From NCBI GenBank assembly GCA_005880985.1, contig VBIQ01000010.1, positions 62,001 through 126,000 on the forward strand: a DNA stretch of 64,000 nucleotides, given 5' to 3'. Position numbers and translations under genes: made by a program. Under the pieces are notes generated by a model, which worked only from the letters and a program-made list of their open reading frames with translations, ran no database searches and was not told the DNA's origin. The DNA comes from Chloroflexota bacterium (GTDB lineage: Bacteria > Chloroflexota > Dormibacteria > Aeolococcales > Aeolococcaceae). Below, one piece after another: positions 46,483-55,796 of this stretch (positions within the stretch are counted from its first letter, which is position 1; each line of letters starts with the position of its first letter).

Positions 46483-46512
46483 GCCCGCTCTCCCGCTGAC
46501 GCGCCCCTTCGC

Positions 46513-47571
46513 TTAGGCCGCCGCCGACCAGTCGGCGTCGACCGAGGCCTCGAAGGCATTCGCCACCGCGGGCGAGTCGAGGATCTCGATATCGAGCTCG
46601 TGGTTGTGCAGGAAGCCGCTCCGCGTCCAGTTGCACGAGCCGAACAGCACGCGGCGCCCGTCGGCGATGCCGGCCTTGGCGTGCAGCTTCTCTCCGTGGC
46701 TGCGGTAGATGCGGACGTCGACGCCCGCCTGGCGGAGCTCGGCGGCGGCGGCGTCGCTCGGCCGCTGCGAGGGATCGAGCAGCAGGCGGATCGTGACGCC
46801 GCGGGCACGGGCACGCTCGAGGGCGTGGACGACCCCGGTGTCGGTGAGCACGTAGAGCTCGAGGTCGATGCGGCTCTGCGCCGTCTCGATGAGCTGTAGG
46901 GCGAGCGGGCGGATCTCGTCCGCGGGCAGGGTGCTCGCGACGAGGATGCCGCGATCCGGTTGCGGCGGTGGCACTGCCGCCTGCCGCCCCGCCGTCGTGA
47001 GGTCGCGAAGGAAGACGCGGTGGAGGTTGCCGACCACCGGTCCATGCACCAGTGCGTCGAAGTCGTGGTTGCCGGCCGAGCCGGTTCCCCAGTTGATGCC
47101 GCCGATGACGGCGACGTCGTCGTCGGCTTCCAACAGCTTGACGTGGTCGATCATCTGGGCCCGCACCGGGTAGTCGAGGACGTCGATGCCCGCGGCGCGC
47201 AGGCGGGCGGCGGTGAGCGCGGTGACGTCGACGGTGGGGTCGTCGATGACGGTGACCGCGACGCCGCGGGCGTGAGCGGCGATCAGCGCATCGGCCAGGT
47301 CGCGGCGACCGAACTCATACATCTCGACGTCGACGCTGCGCCGGGCGCCGCTGATGACCGCGGCGATGAGGCTGAAGCTGGCGATTCCGCCGGGAAGCAC
47401 CTGGAGGCGGTCGTCGCCAACCGCGATCCCGGCGCTGGGGGACGCCGCCGGACCGCGGTGGTTCGCCGGCGCCGAGAGGGGGGATGCCGCCACCCCGGGT
47501 CCGCAGGCGGCGACCAGTGGCGCCAGGGCGAGGCAGACGAGGCGGCGGAGAAGGATGCGAGGCGGCGGCAT
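46513..47571 (-). CDS. Phospholipase D-like lipoprotein
   Basis: A 352-residue exported protein with two PLD/HKD repeats: HVKLLEADDDVAVIGGINW near residue 143 and HAKAGIADGRRVLFGSCNW near residue 298, each with the His, Lys and Asp/Asn pattern. The N-terminus is basic and hydrophobic and ends in the lipobox LVAAC (Cys23), so it should be a membrane-anchored surface lipoprotein. It could be a phospholipase, a nuclease or a transphosphatidylase. I chose ATG 47571 because a TTGACA-17-CAGGAT promoter would start the mRNA at that ATG; TTG 47607 is open but overlaps the -35. Confidence 0.85.
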   Translation of the reverse strand: MPPPRILLRRLVCLALAPLVAACGPGVAASPLSAPANHRGPAASPSAGIAVGDDRLQVLPGGIASFSLIAAVISGARRSVDVEMYEFGRRDLADALIAAHARGVAVTVIDDPTVDVTALTAARLRAAGIDVLDYPVRAQMIDHVKLLEADDDVAVIGGINWGTGSAGNHDFDALVHGPVVGNLHRVFLRDLTTAGRQAAVPPPQPDRGILVASTLPADEIRPLALQLIETAQSRIDLELYVLTDTGVVHALERARARGVTIRLLLDPSQRPSDAAAAELRQAGVDVRIYRSHGEKLHAKAGIADGRRVLFGSCNWTRSGFLHNHELDIEILDSPAVANAFEASVDADWSAAA

Positions 47572-47578
47572 GGCGCGG

Positions 47579-47607
47579 ATCCTGCCACTCGTCAGTGGTT
47601 TTGTCAA
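47579..47607 (-). promoter_or_regulatory. Promoter of the PLD-like lipoprotein gene
   Basis: On the minus strand a perfect -35, TTGACA (47607-47602), is followed by 17 bases and CAGGAT (47584-47579). Seven bases later comes the A of ATG 47571, so the transcript would be leaderless. Confidence 0.5.
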
Positions 47608-47659
47608 GAAGAAAACACTGATGTAGCGATTACCACGGGGTGATCGGGAAGAGCGCGGC

Positions 47660-47665
47660 TATACT
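47660..47665 (+). promoter_or_regulatory. -10 element of the secG promoter
   Basis: TATACT (47660-47665) is a strong -10 hexamer 31 bases ahead of the secG GTG, leaving a short leader that contains GGGGAGG. The -35 region is unclear. Together with the minus-strand TTGACA promoter it makes this gap a divergent promoter region. Confidence 0.5.
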
Positions 47666-47696
47666 CCCCGGCGATGTCTCGGGGAGGTTCTGTTGC

Positions 47697-47933
47697 GTGA
47701 AGAACGCCCTCACGGTGGTCCAGGTCATCCTCGCCGTGTTCACGGCGCTTGGCGTCCTCCTGCAAACCCCCAAGGCGACCGGGCTTGGGGGGACGATCGG
47801 GGGCGGGGGGGACATGGGTGGCGGTTACCGCCGTCGCCGTGGTCTGGAGCGGACCATGCTCCGCGGCACCGCCGTGTCGGTCGGTCTCTTCGCGATCGTC
47901 TCGATCCTCGCCACCTACGCCTCGACCCGCTAA
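47697..47933 (+). CDS. secG: Preprotein translocase subunit SecG
   Basis: SecG is the small two-helix partner of SecYE. The 78-residue product has helix 1 (LTVVQVILAVFTALGVLLQT), a Gly-rich cytoplasmic loop containing GLGGTIGGGGDMGGG, a basic stretch and helix 2 ending ATYASTR. This hairpin with Gly-rich loop is the SecG pattern. Start GTG 47697 is placed by GGGGAGG ten bases upstream. Confidence 0.85.
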   Translation: MKNALTVVQVILAVFTALGVLLQTPKATGLGGTIGGGGDMGGGYRRRRGLERTMLRGTAVSVGLFAIVSILATYASTR

Positions 47934-47953
47934 CCGCGCACCATCGCCCGCCG

Positions 47954-49537
47954 CTGGCGGTCGCGCTCGCCGCAGGCCTCGTTCTCCTCGCCGCGGGCGG
48001 CGCCGTCCTGGCGGCGACGATCCGAGGGAGCGGGTCGGGACCCGTCTACCGCGAAGCCGTGGTGACGTCGCAGCGTCCTATCTCTCTCGACCCACTCTTC
48101 GGACGAGACGACCCGGCGGTCCGTGACGTTGGCACGCTGCTGTATCGGAGTCTGCTCAGGCTCGACGGTCGAGCCATGCCCGCTCCGGACCTCGCCGAAT
48201 CGTGGGGGATCAGCGGCGATGGCCTCGCCTACCGCTTCGCGCTGCGAGCCGGTCTGCGCTGGTCCGACGGCAGTCCGCTGACAGCGCGCGATGTCGCCGC
48301 GACCGTGGCGGTGGTCCAGAGCCCCGGCTATCCGGACCGCACCACCGCCGCGGGATGGAGCGGGGTGAAGGTGGCGACCGAGGGCGATGCCGTCGTCACC
48401 CTGGCGCCGCCGGCCCCACGCTCCTCCTTCGCCGCAGCGGTGGCAGAGCTGCCCGTGCTGCCGGCGGCGGGGCTGCTGGGCCGCACCCCGGATCAGCTCA
48501 GGCTCGGCGCCGGCCAGCCGCTTCCCAGTTCTGGTCCGTTCGTGGTGACCTCGGCCGACGCCGACCGGGTCGAGCTGCAGCGCAACCCCTACGCGGTGCC
48601 CGCCCCGCGGCTGGGTGCGATGCAGCTGCGGCTGGCCACCTCGGCCGATGCCGCCCTCGCCGACTTCCAGGCCGGTCGAGTCGACGCGGTGGTCGCCTCC
48701 ACCCCGGCGCAGCGGGAGATGGCGTCGCGAGCCGCGGGGGTCCGCCTGGCGGACAGCACCACCTTCCGCTTCGTCGACCTCCTCTTCAACGAGCGCGTGC
48801 CGGGACTCGACGATCCGGCGGTCCGCCACGCCATCGCCGCCGCCATCGACCGGCACCGGTTGATCTCCGCGTCGGTCGGGGGCGACGCCAGGCCCCAGTC
48901 CGGCGCGATCCCCGCCGGCATCGCGTGGGCGGCGGGGGCCGCTCCAGAGCAGCCCGCTCCGGCGCTCAGCGCCCGCGCGCTCGAGGCCGGCGGCTGGGTT
49001 GCCGGCGGTGCGGGCATCCGGCAACGGGGCGGTGTCCGGCTCTCGTTCATCCTCACCGTTCCCGACGCGCCCCCGATCCCGGCGGTCGCCCGCGAGCTGG
49101 GCCGCCAGCTGACCGCGATCGGGGTGGGGGTGTCGGTTCGTCCGGTGCCGGCGGCGAGTTTCCTCGCGGGCACACTGGTCCCGCACACCTTCGAGCTGGC
49201 CGCAGCCGACTGGGACAACGGCCCCGACCCCGACCTCAGCTCCTTCTGGCGGTCCAACGCCGCACCGCCCCAGGGCTACAACGTCGCCGGTGGGCCCGCC
49301 GACCCCTTCCTCGACAAGGCCCTGGACAGCCTGGCGACGGTGAGCGATCCGCGGGCGCGTCGCGACGCGGCACACGACGTCGAGGCGCGCCTCGCCGACG
49401 GTGCGCCGGCGGTGTTTCTCTACGCGCCCATCTCGACCTTCGCCACCTCCAGCCGGCTCGGCAAGGTTATGGTGTCGCCAGTGGGTGGGGCGGCAACCCG
49501 CTACGCGGAGGTGACGAGCTGGACGTTGGCGGGGTAA
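47954..49537 (+). CDS. ABC transporter solute-binding protein, family 5 (peptide/nickel type); start codon unclear
   Basis: The product of about 527 residues has a hydrophobic export segment (LAVALAAGLVLLAAGGAVLA), then the SBP_bac_5 landmarks. These are SQRPISLDPLFGRDD, TLLYRSLLRLDGRAMPAPDL, ESWGISGDGLAYRFALRAGL and RWSDGSPLTARDV, and later the typical DWDNGPDPDLSSFW. It should capture oligopeptides or similar solutes outside the membrane; no permease or ATPase gene is adjacent. No ATG, GTG or TTG lies between the secG stop and the signal sequence. CTG 47954 is the best candidate; GTG 48059 would remove the export signal. Confidence 0.82.
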   Translation: MAVALAAGLVLLAAGGAVLAATIRGSGSGPVYREAVVTSQRPISLDPLFGRDDPAVRDVGTLLYRSLLRLDGRAMPAPDLAESWGISGDGLAYRFALRAGLRWSDGSPLTARDVAATVAVVQSPGYPDRTTAAGWSGVKVATEGDAVVTLAPPAPRSSFAAAVAELPVLPAAGLLGRTPDQLRLGAGQPLPSSGPFVVTSADADRVELQRNPYAVPAPRLGAMQLRLATSADAALADFQAGRVDAVVASTPAQREMASRAAGVRLADSTTFRFVDLLFNERVPGLDDPAVRHAIAAAIDRHRLISASVGGDARPQSGAIPAGIAWAAGAAPEQPAPALSARALEAGGWVAGGAGIRQRGGVRLSFILTVPDAPPIPAVARELGRQLTAIGVGVSVRPVPAASFLAGTLVPHTFELAAADWDNGPDPDLSSFWRSNAAPPQGYNVAGGPADPFLDKALDSLATVSDPRARRDAAHDVEARLADGAPAVFLYAPISTFATSSRLGKVMVSPVGGAATRYAEVTSWTLAG

Positions 49538-49562
49538 TCCTGAGCTACGATGTGCACCCCCA

Positions 49563-49646
49563 GCCGGGGTGGTGGAACTGGTAGACACGCAGCGTTCAGG
49601 GCGCTGTGCCCGTCAGGGCGTAAGGGTTCGATTCCCTTTCCCGGCA
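49563..49646 (+). tRNA. tRNA-Leu (anticodon CAG)
   Basis: The 84-base cloverleaf has a 7-bp acceptor stem (GCCGGGG with TCCCGGC, last pair G-U) and the D arm with GGTAG. The anticodon stem CAGCG/CGCTG holds the loop TTCAGGG (anticodon CAG). A long class II variable arm (GCCC-GTCA-GGGC) and the T arm with GGTTCGATTCC follow. The discriminator is A; CCA is not encoded. A TACGAT hexamer (49546-49551) could be its -10. A T-run (49650-49654) follows. Confidence 0.97.
49625..49646 (+). other. Probable integration (att) site at the tRNA-Leu 3' end
   Basis: Tyrosine integrases commonly recombine into the T arm and 3' end of tRNA genes, and an integrase gene ends 67 bases downstream pointing at this end. 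I could not find by eye a second copy of the 3' end further right, so the far border of the element is undefined. Confidence 0.4.
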
Positions 49647-49713
49647 CGCCTTTTTCCCTGAAGTTACAAGCGTTTTCGCGCTCGTACCCTCATTCCTACC
49701 CTCATTTGTACCC

Positions 49714-50820
49714 TCATTTACCCTTGCCGTCCACCAGGCGGAGCGGGCGGTGGGCGCTATAGCGGGCATTGATGGCCTCGATGAGGTTGTCGATGCTCGG
49801 ATGTGTGACGTGTGCGTACAGACCGAGCGTCGTCCCAATTGAGGCATGTCCAAGCATGGCGCTGACGACGTGTGGCGGTATGCCGTCCTCCAGGGCCAGC
49901 GTGGCTGCCGTATGCCGCAGCGCATGGAAGTTGATTGGGCGGATCCCGGCTCGCCGGCGCATCGAGATCCATCGCTTGCAGAAGGAGGAGGCAGGGATCG
50001 GATCGCCCCCGGGCCCCGGCCATAAGAGATCCCCCTGACGCGGCGTCCGTCGCAACGCGTCAACTGCGACGTCCGGCAACCTGAGGCTGCGGTGGCCAGC
50101 GCGCGTCTTGGGCAGGCTGATCACTTGTTGATTGCCGATGGTGCGCGTCGCGTTGCCACGCACAACGAGGCGGCGTTCTTCCAACTGGATCGCATTCCAC
50201 CGCAACGCGCGCAACTCTCCTTGGCGCATCCCCAGGGTGGCAGCTAGCACGTATGCGGCTTCCAGCGGATCCCCACGAGCGCTGGTTATCAGGCGGCTGA
50301 TCTCGTCTCGCGACAGCGTTTCCACGAGGGGCGATGAGCGCCGCGGCGGTGGCACGTCGTGGACTGCTGGCGAAACAAGGTGACCGTGTCTAACCGCGCT
50401 GCGCAGCGCTGAGGCGAGGACGCAGTGGGCGTGTTGCGCAGTCGTTCCACTGACCTTGTGTCGCATGCTCCCGTGCAGCCGCTCGATATAGTCAGGGGTG
50501 AGGGCAGCGAGACGGACATCGCCAAGCACCGGGATGATGTGGCGATGCACGTACATGTTGTATGCGAGCCATGTCTGTGCCCGCAATGTGCCTTGGCGCA
50601 TGGCGAGCCATTCGTCGAGCCAGCGGCGCAAGGTGGGGGAGGGAGCCAGTCTCTGGCGCCACTCGGCTCGGGCTGCATCCGCTTTCACCCGAGTCTCGGC
50701 GACAGTCCGACCATAAACGCTGCGCTGTGCACCGTCGAGACGGAATCGGAATTCCCAGCGATCGCCCCGCTTGCGTGCGGTGCCGCCGCCAAATCGTCCT
50801 CTGGTACGCGACCGAGCCAT
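49714..50820 (-). CDS. Tyrosine-type site-specific integrase
   Basis: A phage/ICE-type integrase. The 368-residue product has an N-terminal basic DNA-binding part, a SAM-like core-binding domain (LRAQTWLAYNMYVHRHIIPV) and the catalytic domain. The catalytic domain shows Arg in GMRQGELRALRW, HALRHTAATLA (His and Arg), LGHAS and the nucleophile Tyr in LGLYAHV. Start ATG 50820 follows GAGGTGG closely; ATG 50832 is an alternative. The gene reads toward the tRNA-Leu, as is normal for tRNA-targeting elements. No excisionase or phage gene was recognised beside it. Confidence 0.93.
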   Translation of the reverse strand: MARSRTRGRFGGGTARKRGDRWEFRFRLDGAQRSVYGRTVAETRVKADAARAEWRQRLAPSPTLRRWLDEWLAMRQGTLRAQTWLAYNMYVHRHIIPVLGDVRLAALTPDYIERLHGSMRHKVSGTTAQHAHCVLASALRSAVRHGHLVSPAVHDVPPPRRSSPLVETLSRDEISRLITSARGDPLEAAYVLAATLGMRQGELRALRWNAIQLEERRLVVRGNATRTIGNQQVISLPKTRAGHRSLRLPDVAVDALRRTPRQGDLLWPGPGGDPIPASSFCKRWISMRRRAGIRPINFHALRHTAATLALEDGIPPHVVSAMLGHASIGTTLGLYAHVTHPSIDNLIEAINARYSAHRPLRLVDGKGK

Positions 50821-51063
50821 CTTCCACCTCATGCATGCGCCACTACCCGCGCAGGTCAAACCTCCACGGAGGATTCTGCTTCCATTCCAGCGCCCTCTGA
50901 GCCCTGGCGGCACTTCAATGGGAGGAGTAAACTACCGGCGGGCTCCAGCGCAGCGGATGCCCGCGCTGCCTGGACGGCTAGGGGTCCCGTGGGCATGCGG
51001 GATCGCGACCGGGTCGGGCGCCATGGTTGCCGCGAAGCATCCGGCGCCCGGCGCTTGATTCCG

Positions 51064-51417
51064 TCAAGACTCGTGGTGCCGGTGCTCCGCATCCACACAC
51101 TTGCCGCAGACACGACAGTTGACGTCCTCGCACCTGTCGCATGCACGGAGGCCGTACACATCGGCACCACAATGTGCGCATTTTCCTGACAGGGATATCG
51201 CATCGCCTTCAGACGCGCCGCGTGCGGTCGCGCCGGCGTCGAATCGGTCGCATTCCAGTGCTACGGAACGATCAGGAGCGATGTGGACCGGGTCGTCGAG
51301 AGAGCGCTGCGCCGCTCCTCGGCAACGGTGGAGTTCCTTTGCGCTCTGCTCAGGCCTTTGACCATCGGAGTACCGTGGAAATCGGTGCAGGCGCCGCCAC
51401 CCGATTGAGGCCGACCG
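51064..51417 (-). CDS. Cys-rich (zinc-ribbon-like) open frame without a standard start codon
   Basis: On the minus strand a frame of about 117 codons is open from 51417 to TGA 51066-51064. Its last 40 residues are strongly protein-like and metal-binding: CAHCGADVYGLRACDRC, then NCRVCGKCVDAEHRHHES, with paired CxxC motifs as in zinc ribbons. The upstream part (DPVHIAPDRSVALECDRFDA) also looks coding. There is no ATG, GTG or TTG in the frame, so it is either a gene fragment, a CTG-started gene, or damaged. I do not recognise the family. Confidence 0.4.
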   Translation of the reverse strand, partial: RSASIGWRRLHRFPRYSDGQRPEQSAKELHRCRGAAQRSLDDPVHIAPDRSVALECDRFDAGATARGASEGDAISLSGKCAHCGADVYGLRACDRCEDVNCRVCGKCVDAEHRHHES

Positions 51418-51444
51418 TCAGGCACTCTACCCAGAGGCGCTGAC

Positions 51445-51665
51445 ATGGTCGCTGCTACATCCAAGCCTGGCCCCTACGATGAAGGTATCCGCGGAGCAGC
51501 GAAGCGGATCTCGATCCCGGCCCCGACGTGAGCGAATCGCTCGACGACGCCGATCGCGTGGCTGGCGACGAGCAGCGCGCTGTGCCGCAGGGTCGGCGAC
51601 CTGACGGGTCGACAGAAGCCGACGATCCATTCGAGGACGCCGATGACGCGGAGTCTCGGCACTAG
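51445..51665 (+). pseudogene. Frameshifted copy of a small acidic protein gene
   Basis: ATG 51445 (with GAGG upstream) begins MVAATSKPGPYDEG. A one-base deletion relative to the copy at 57198-57431 then shifts the frame, and the rest reads on as YPRSSEADLDPGPD ... GRRPDGS ... FEDAD to TAG 51663-51665. About 37 of 60 residues match the other copy and most DNA changes fall at third codon positions of this frame, so it was a real gene. Function unknown; strongly acidic, probably disordered. A sequencing error could also explain the shift. Confidence 0.6.
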
Positions 51666-51992
51666 CGAGTGCGCTGACGCGGCGTTGCGCACTGGTGTCA
51701 GCCTGAGGCTACATGGTGTGCGATACGGTGCCCCAATAGCGATTGCGCGCGCTGCCCGGTCGTCAAACCGTGCGAGCACTCCGGCTTGCCGTTTTTGGCA
51801 TCCAAGTTCCGGTCGCGGACGATGCGAAGACGGCGGTGGTGGTTGCGCGGGCGAGCGAGACGCGAGGGCGTCTGGCAGGACTGCTCACAGAAGACGGACC
51901 GCTCAGCCGTCGGAACTCGTAGCAAGGGCGACAATCGCCGGCTCCTCGCTGTCGTCTACCGGCAACGCAAAGCAGGCATAGAGGCCTGGACA
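51666..51992. other. Gap before the rpoD-like gene
   Basis: Nothing certain. A 50-codon plus-strand frame from GTG 51770 to TAG 51920-51922 ([20 protein letters not shown], then [20 protein letters not shown]) looks protein-like and may be a fragment. Confidence 0.3.
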
Positions 51993-53096
<1,104 letters not shown>

Positions 53097-53159
53097 CTGG
53101 TATAGCTCGGCCACGTGAGATTTCGCTGCCGCACGCCAGCGTGTGAATTTGTTACTAGA

Positions 53160-53235
53160 GCCCAGGGGTCTTCGCAAAACGCTGCAGCGGCACGGCTCCC
53201 CGAGCGATGCTCACCGACAACGGCAGGGTTCGCCT
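53160..53235 (+). pseudogene. Possible transposase remnant
   Basis: Read across frames, 53160-53235 gives a VFAK / TLQRHGSP / AMLTDNGRV series resembling the catalytic-core LTDNG segment of IS481/IS3-type transposases, but with two frameshifts in 60 bases. Short and uncertain. The 248 bases between the sigma gene and the ATP-grasp gene hold nothing else I can support. Confidence 0.3.
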
Positions 53236-53344
53236 CGACGTCCCTCCCGGAAGCTGGCGAGGCCGCTCGAGTTCGAGGTAAGCCCACCGTATGCGGTGCG
53301 CGGCTCGTGAGCATCGTCGCCTACTACCTTGGCCAGCCGGCCTC

Positions 53345-54616
53345 TCATTGGCCTGCTGAGGGTGAGTCGATGTCGACCTGGAGGAGCGACTGCGCCTCTC
53401 GCAGCGCCGCCTCAACGGCCACAGGGGCGGACCCACGGGCGAAGACGAAGCCCAGATAGCGGTCGCCCTCGGGAAGCGGGGTCACCGATTCTCCGGCAGG
53501 GATGGATATGGTCACACCGGTGACGCCGGCGACACGGGATGCTCGATCGACGCCGGTGATGGCGCGCAGCACGCCGGCGTGTGGGATGGGCAGCATGAGC
53601 ACGCCGCTGGCGCCGTCGACCGGCCGCGCTCTCCCCAACGGCAGTGCACACGCCTGGCGGAGGATGACCTCCTCGAGAGATCGCTCCGCGCCGGGGGCGT
53701 CGTCGCAGAGCAGACGGATCACCTGCGAGCAGAGTCCACCGATCGAACGAGCCGCCACCTCGATCAACACGGGCAGGTCCCCGGTGACGCGCACCTCCGC
53801 ATGGACGGGGCCGTAACGAAGACCCACGGCAGCAGCGGCCGCACGCACAGTGTCGATGACAGCGCGGAGCGTCGTTCCCTCCAGTCGCGACGGGGTCACG
53901 TACAGTGTCTCCTCGAAGAAAGGGCCGGTGAGAGGGTCCGGTTTATCGAAGACCGCGATGATGTCGAGCACCCCGTCCCGGAGCAGGCCCTCGACCGCGA
54001 CCTCGGCCCCGTCGACGTAGGCCTCGACCAGCAAGGGTGGCGTCGATCCGTCGGCGCAGAGGGTGCGCAGCAACGCCGCGACACGCTGGGCAGCGGCGAT
54101 CAGCTCAGCGGGGCTGTCGGCGCGGATCACGCCGCGGCTGGCAGCGAGGTCGACGGGCTTGACCACGCAGGGCAGGCCGACGACGCGGATCGCCTCGTCG
54201 AGCGTCGCGGAGTCGGCGTTGACATCGAGCTCGACGAATCGGGGTTGGCTGACCGCGGCGGCGGCGAGACATCGGCGCAACAGCCGCTTGTCGCGCGTCG
54301 CCTCGACCGCACCAACGGGGTTGCGCCGCGCTGTGCCCAGCCGGTCGGCGATGTGCGCGGCGGTGACCACCGACGCCTCATCAACGCCCATCACGGCGTC
54401 GACCGGCCAGCGGGCGGCGAACTCCGCCGCGCGCTCGGCGGACTCTGCAGGGTGCCCCAGATCAAGGGTGAGCACCCGCCCCTCCATCAGCCCGGCCAGC
54501 GAGGGCGCCCGGTTCGAGGCCACCACGACCGGCAGCGCCAGGGCGTCGGCGGCACGGAGGAAGGCGGTGGCGCGGTACGTCTCGGTGGGCAGGACCAGCA
54601 TCACCCGCGCGGACAT
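53345..54616 (-). CDS. ATP-grasp ligase with L-amino-acid-ligase-type C-terminal domain
   Basis: The 423-residue product has a preATP-grasp Rossmann region (MLVLPTETYRATAFLRAADA), a DKRLLRRCL segment opening the ATP-grasp, and PCVVKPVDLAASRGV. It also has the Mg-binding GPVHAEVRVTGDLPVLIEVA followed by ARSIGG. After about residue 320 comes the LAL_C2-like end (GVLMLPIPHAGVLRAITG). Such enzymes make peptide or amide bonds, as in carnosine synthase or dipeptide synthases; the substrates are unknown. It diverges from the NifU-like gene with only 44 bases between starts. Confidence 0.85.
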   Translation of the reverse strand: MSARVMLVLPTETYRATAFLRAADALALPVVVASNRAPSLAGLMEGRVLTLDLGHPAESAERAAEFAARWPVDAVMGVDEASVVTAAHIADRLGTARRNPVGAVEATRDKRLLRRCLAAAAVSQPRFVELDVNADSATLDEAIRVVGLPCVVKPVDLAASRGVIRADSPAELIAAAQRVAALLRTLCADGSTPPLLVEAYVDGAEVAVEGLLRDGVLDIIAVFDKPDPLTGPFFEETLYVTPSRLEGTTLRAVIDTVRAAAAAVGLRYGPVHAEVRVTGDLPVLIEVAARSIGGLCSQVIRLLCDDAPGAERSLEEVILRQACALPLGRARPVDGASGVLMLPIPHAGVLRAITGVDRASRVAGVTGVTISIPAGESVTPLPEGDRYLGFVFARGSAPVAVEAALREAQSLLQVDIDSPSAGQ

Positions 54617-54660
54617 GCGAAGCAGCCTACGCCCGCGATCAACGGACGTACAATGGCGAC

Positions 54661-55245
54661 GTGAGGGAACCGCGGATCGCCATCACCGACTTCGCCCTAA
54701 CCCGCATCGAACAGGTGCGGGCCAATCGCAAACAGCCTGACGCCAGCGTGCGTATCGCCATCACCGGACGGCAGGACGGTAGTTTCAGTTACGACCTCTC
54801 GCTGGTGCCGTCAGGGGAGGAACGCGCCGGCGACGTCCTGGTTGACGGCCCGGACGGAATCCGCTTCACGCTGCCGTTGGCGTCGGTGCCCTACCTCGAC
54901 GGCATCACCCTCGACGCCGACCACTCCAGCGGCGCGCTAATGGTCGACAACCCCAACCCGCTCTGGCTCGACGAGCTGGCCCGCAATGTGCAGCAGCTTC
55001 TCGATGACGAGATCAACCCCTCGGTCGCCATGCACGGCGGCCACATCGACCTGCTCGACGTCAGCGACGGCGTGGCGTATATCCACATGGGCGGTGGCTG
55101 CCAGGGCTGCGGTATGGCCGAGGTGACCCTGGGACAGGGCGTGCGCGTGGCCATCATGGACCGCTTCCCGCTGATCATCGAGGTGCGCGACACCACCGAC
55201 CACGCCCAGGGAGCCAACCCCTACTACCAGGCGGCGAAGAAGTAA
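54661..55245 (+). CDS. NfuA/NifU-like iron-sulfur scaffold protein
   Basis: The 194-residue product has a degenerate A-type (IscA/HesB-like) N-terminal domain without its cysteines (SVRIAITGRQDGSFSYDL) and a C-terminal NifU domain. The NifU domain has INPSVAMHGGHIDLLDV and the cluster-binding CxxC in GGGCQGCGMAEVTL. This matches NfuA, which carries Fe-S clusters to target enzymes. Start GTG 54661. The C-terminus is normal in length. Confidence 0.9.
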   Translation: MREPRIAITDFALTRIEQVRANRKQPDASVRIAITGRQDGSFSYDLSLVPSGEERAGDVLVDGPDGIRFTLPLASVPYLDGITLDADHSSGALMVDNPNPLWLDELARNVQQLLDDEINPSVAMHGGHIDLLDVSDGVAYIHMGGGCQGCGMAEVTLGQGVRVAIMDRFPLIIEVRDTTDHAQGANPYYQAAKK

Positions 55246-55478
55246 TCCGCGTCCCGCGGGGAGGTGGAGACGCACGGTCCCAGCAGCAACGCAGATCACG
55301 CGCTACCGAGATCACCATCCGGGGCAAGGAGAAGGGTGGATCATCGCCTGCACTACGTCGGGACGCTCGAATCCCAAGGAGTCGGCCAGGTCGGTGCTGT
55401 AGACAACCGTGAGCCCAAGTCTTCGCTGCAGTCGGCTCGGGTCAGGCCGGCTCACGCAAGGGCACAGTCCTCCCGATA

Positions 55479-55796
55479 ATGTCGTCGTCGCAGCACACAG
55501 TCTCCCGGGCAGCGCCGGAAACGGCCGCATCCCGATTGGAAATCCTCAAAGTCGCCGCAACGAGCAAGCCGGTCGCAGTCGCCGGCGCGATTGCAGGTGT
55601 CGTGCGCACCCAGCACAAGGTAGAGGTGCAGGCGATCGGGGCCGGGGCAATCAATCAAGCGGTCAAGGCAATCGCCATCTCACGGGGCTATGTGGCGCCC
55701 GGCGGAATCGATCTCGTCTGCATCCCGTCCTTCATCACCATATCGATTGACGGTGAGGAGCGTACCGGCATCCGCTTGGTCGTCGAAGTGCGCTAG
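55479..55796 (+). CDS. spoVS: Stage V sporulation protein S (SpoVS), Alba-like
   Basis: The last 85 residues match SpoVS almost end to end: LEILKVAATSKPVAVAGAIA, VEVQAIGAGAINQAVKAIAI, SRGYVAPGGIDLVCIPSFIT and GEERTGIRLVVEVR. SpoVS is a small Alba-fold protein, probably nucleic-acid-binding, that affects sporulation and division in bacilli and occurs in non-sporulating lineages too. It has about 20 extra N-terminal residues from ATG 55479. The 233 bases before it hold no gene I can support. Confidence 0.93.
   Translation: MSSSQHTVSRAAPETAASRLEILKVAATSKPVAVAGAIAGVVRTQHKVEVQAIGAGAINQAVKAIAISRGYVAPGGIDLVCIPSFITISIDGEERTGIRLVVEVR

Noticed and set aside
55246..55478. Minus-strand frame with VVYSTDLADSLGFERPDVVQ before spoVS
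   Set aside because: No start region, partner or motif; probably chance or an unrecognisable fragment.
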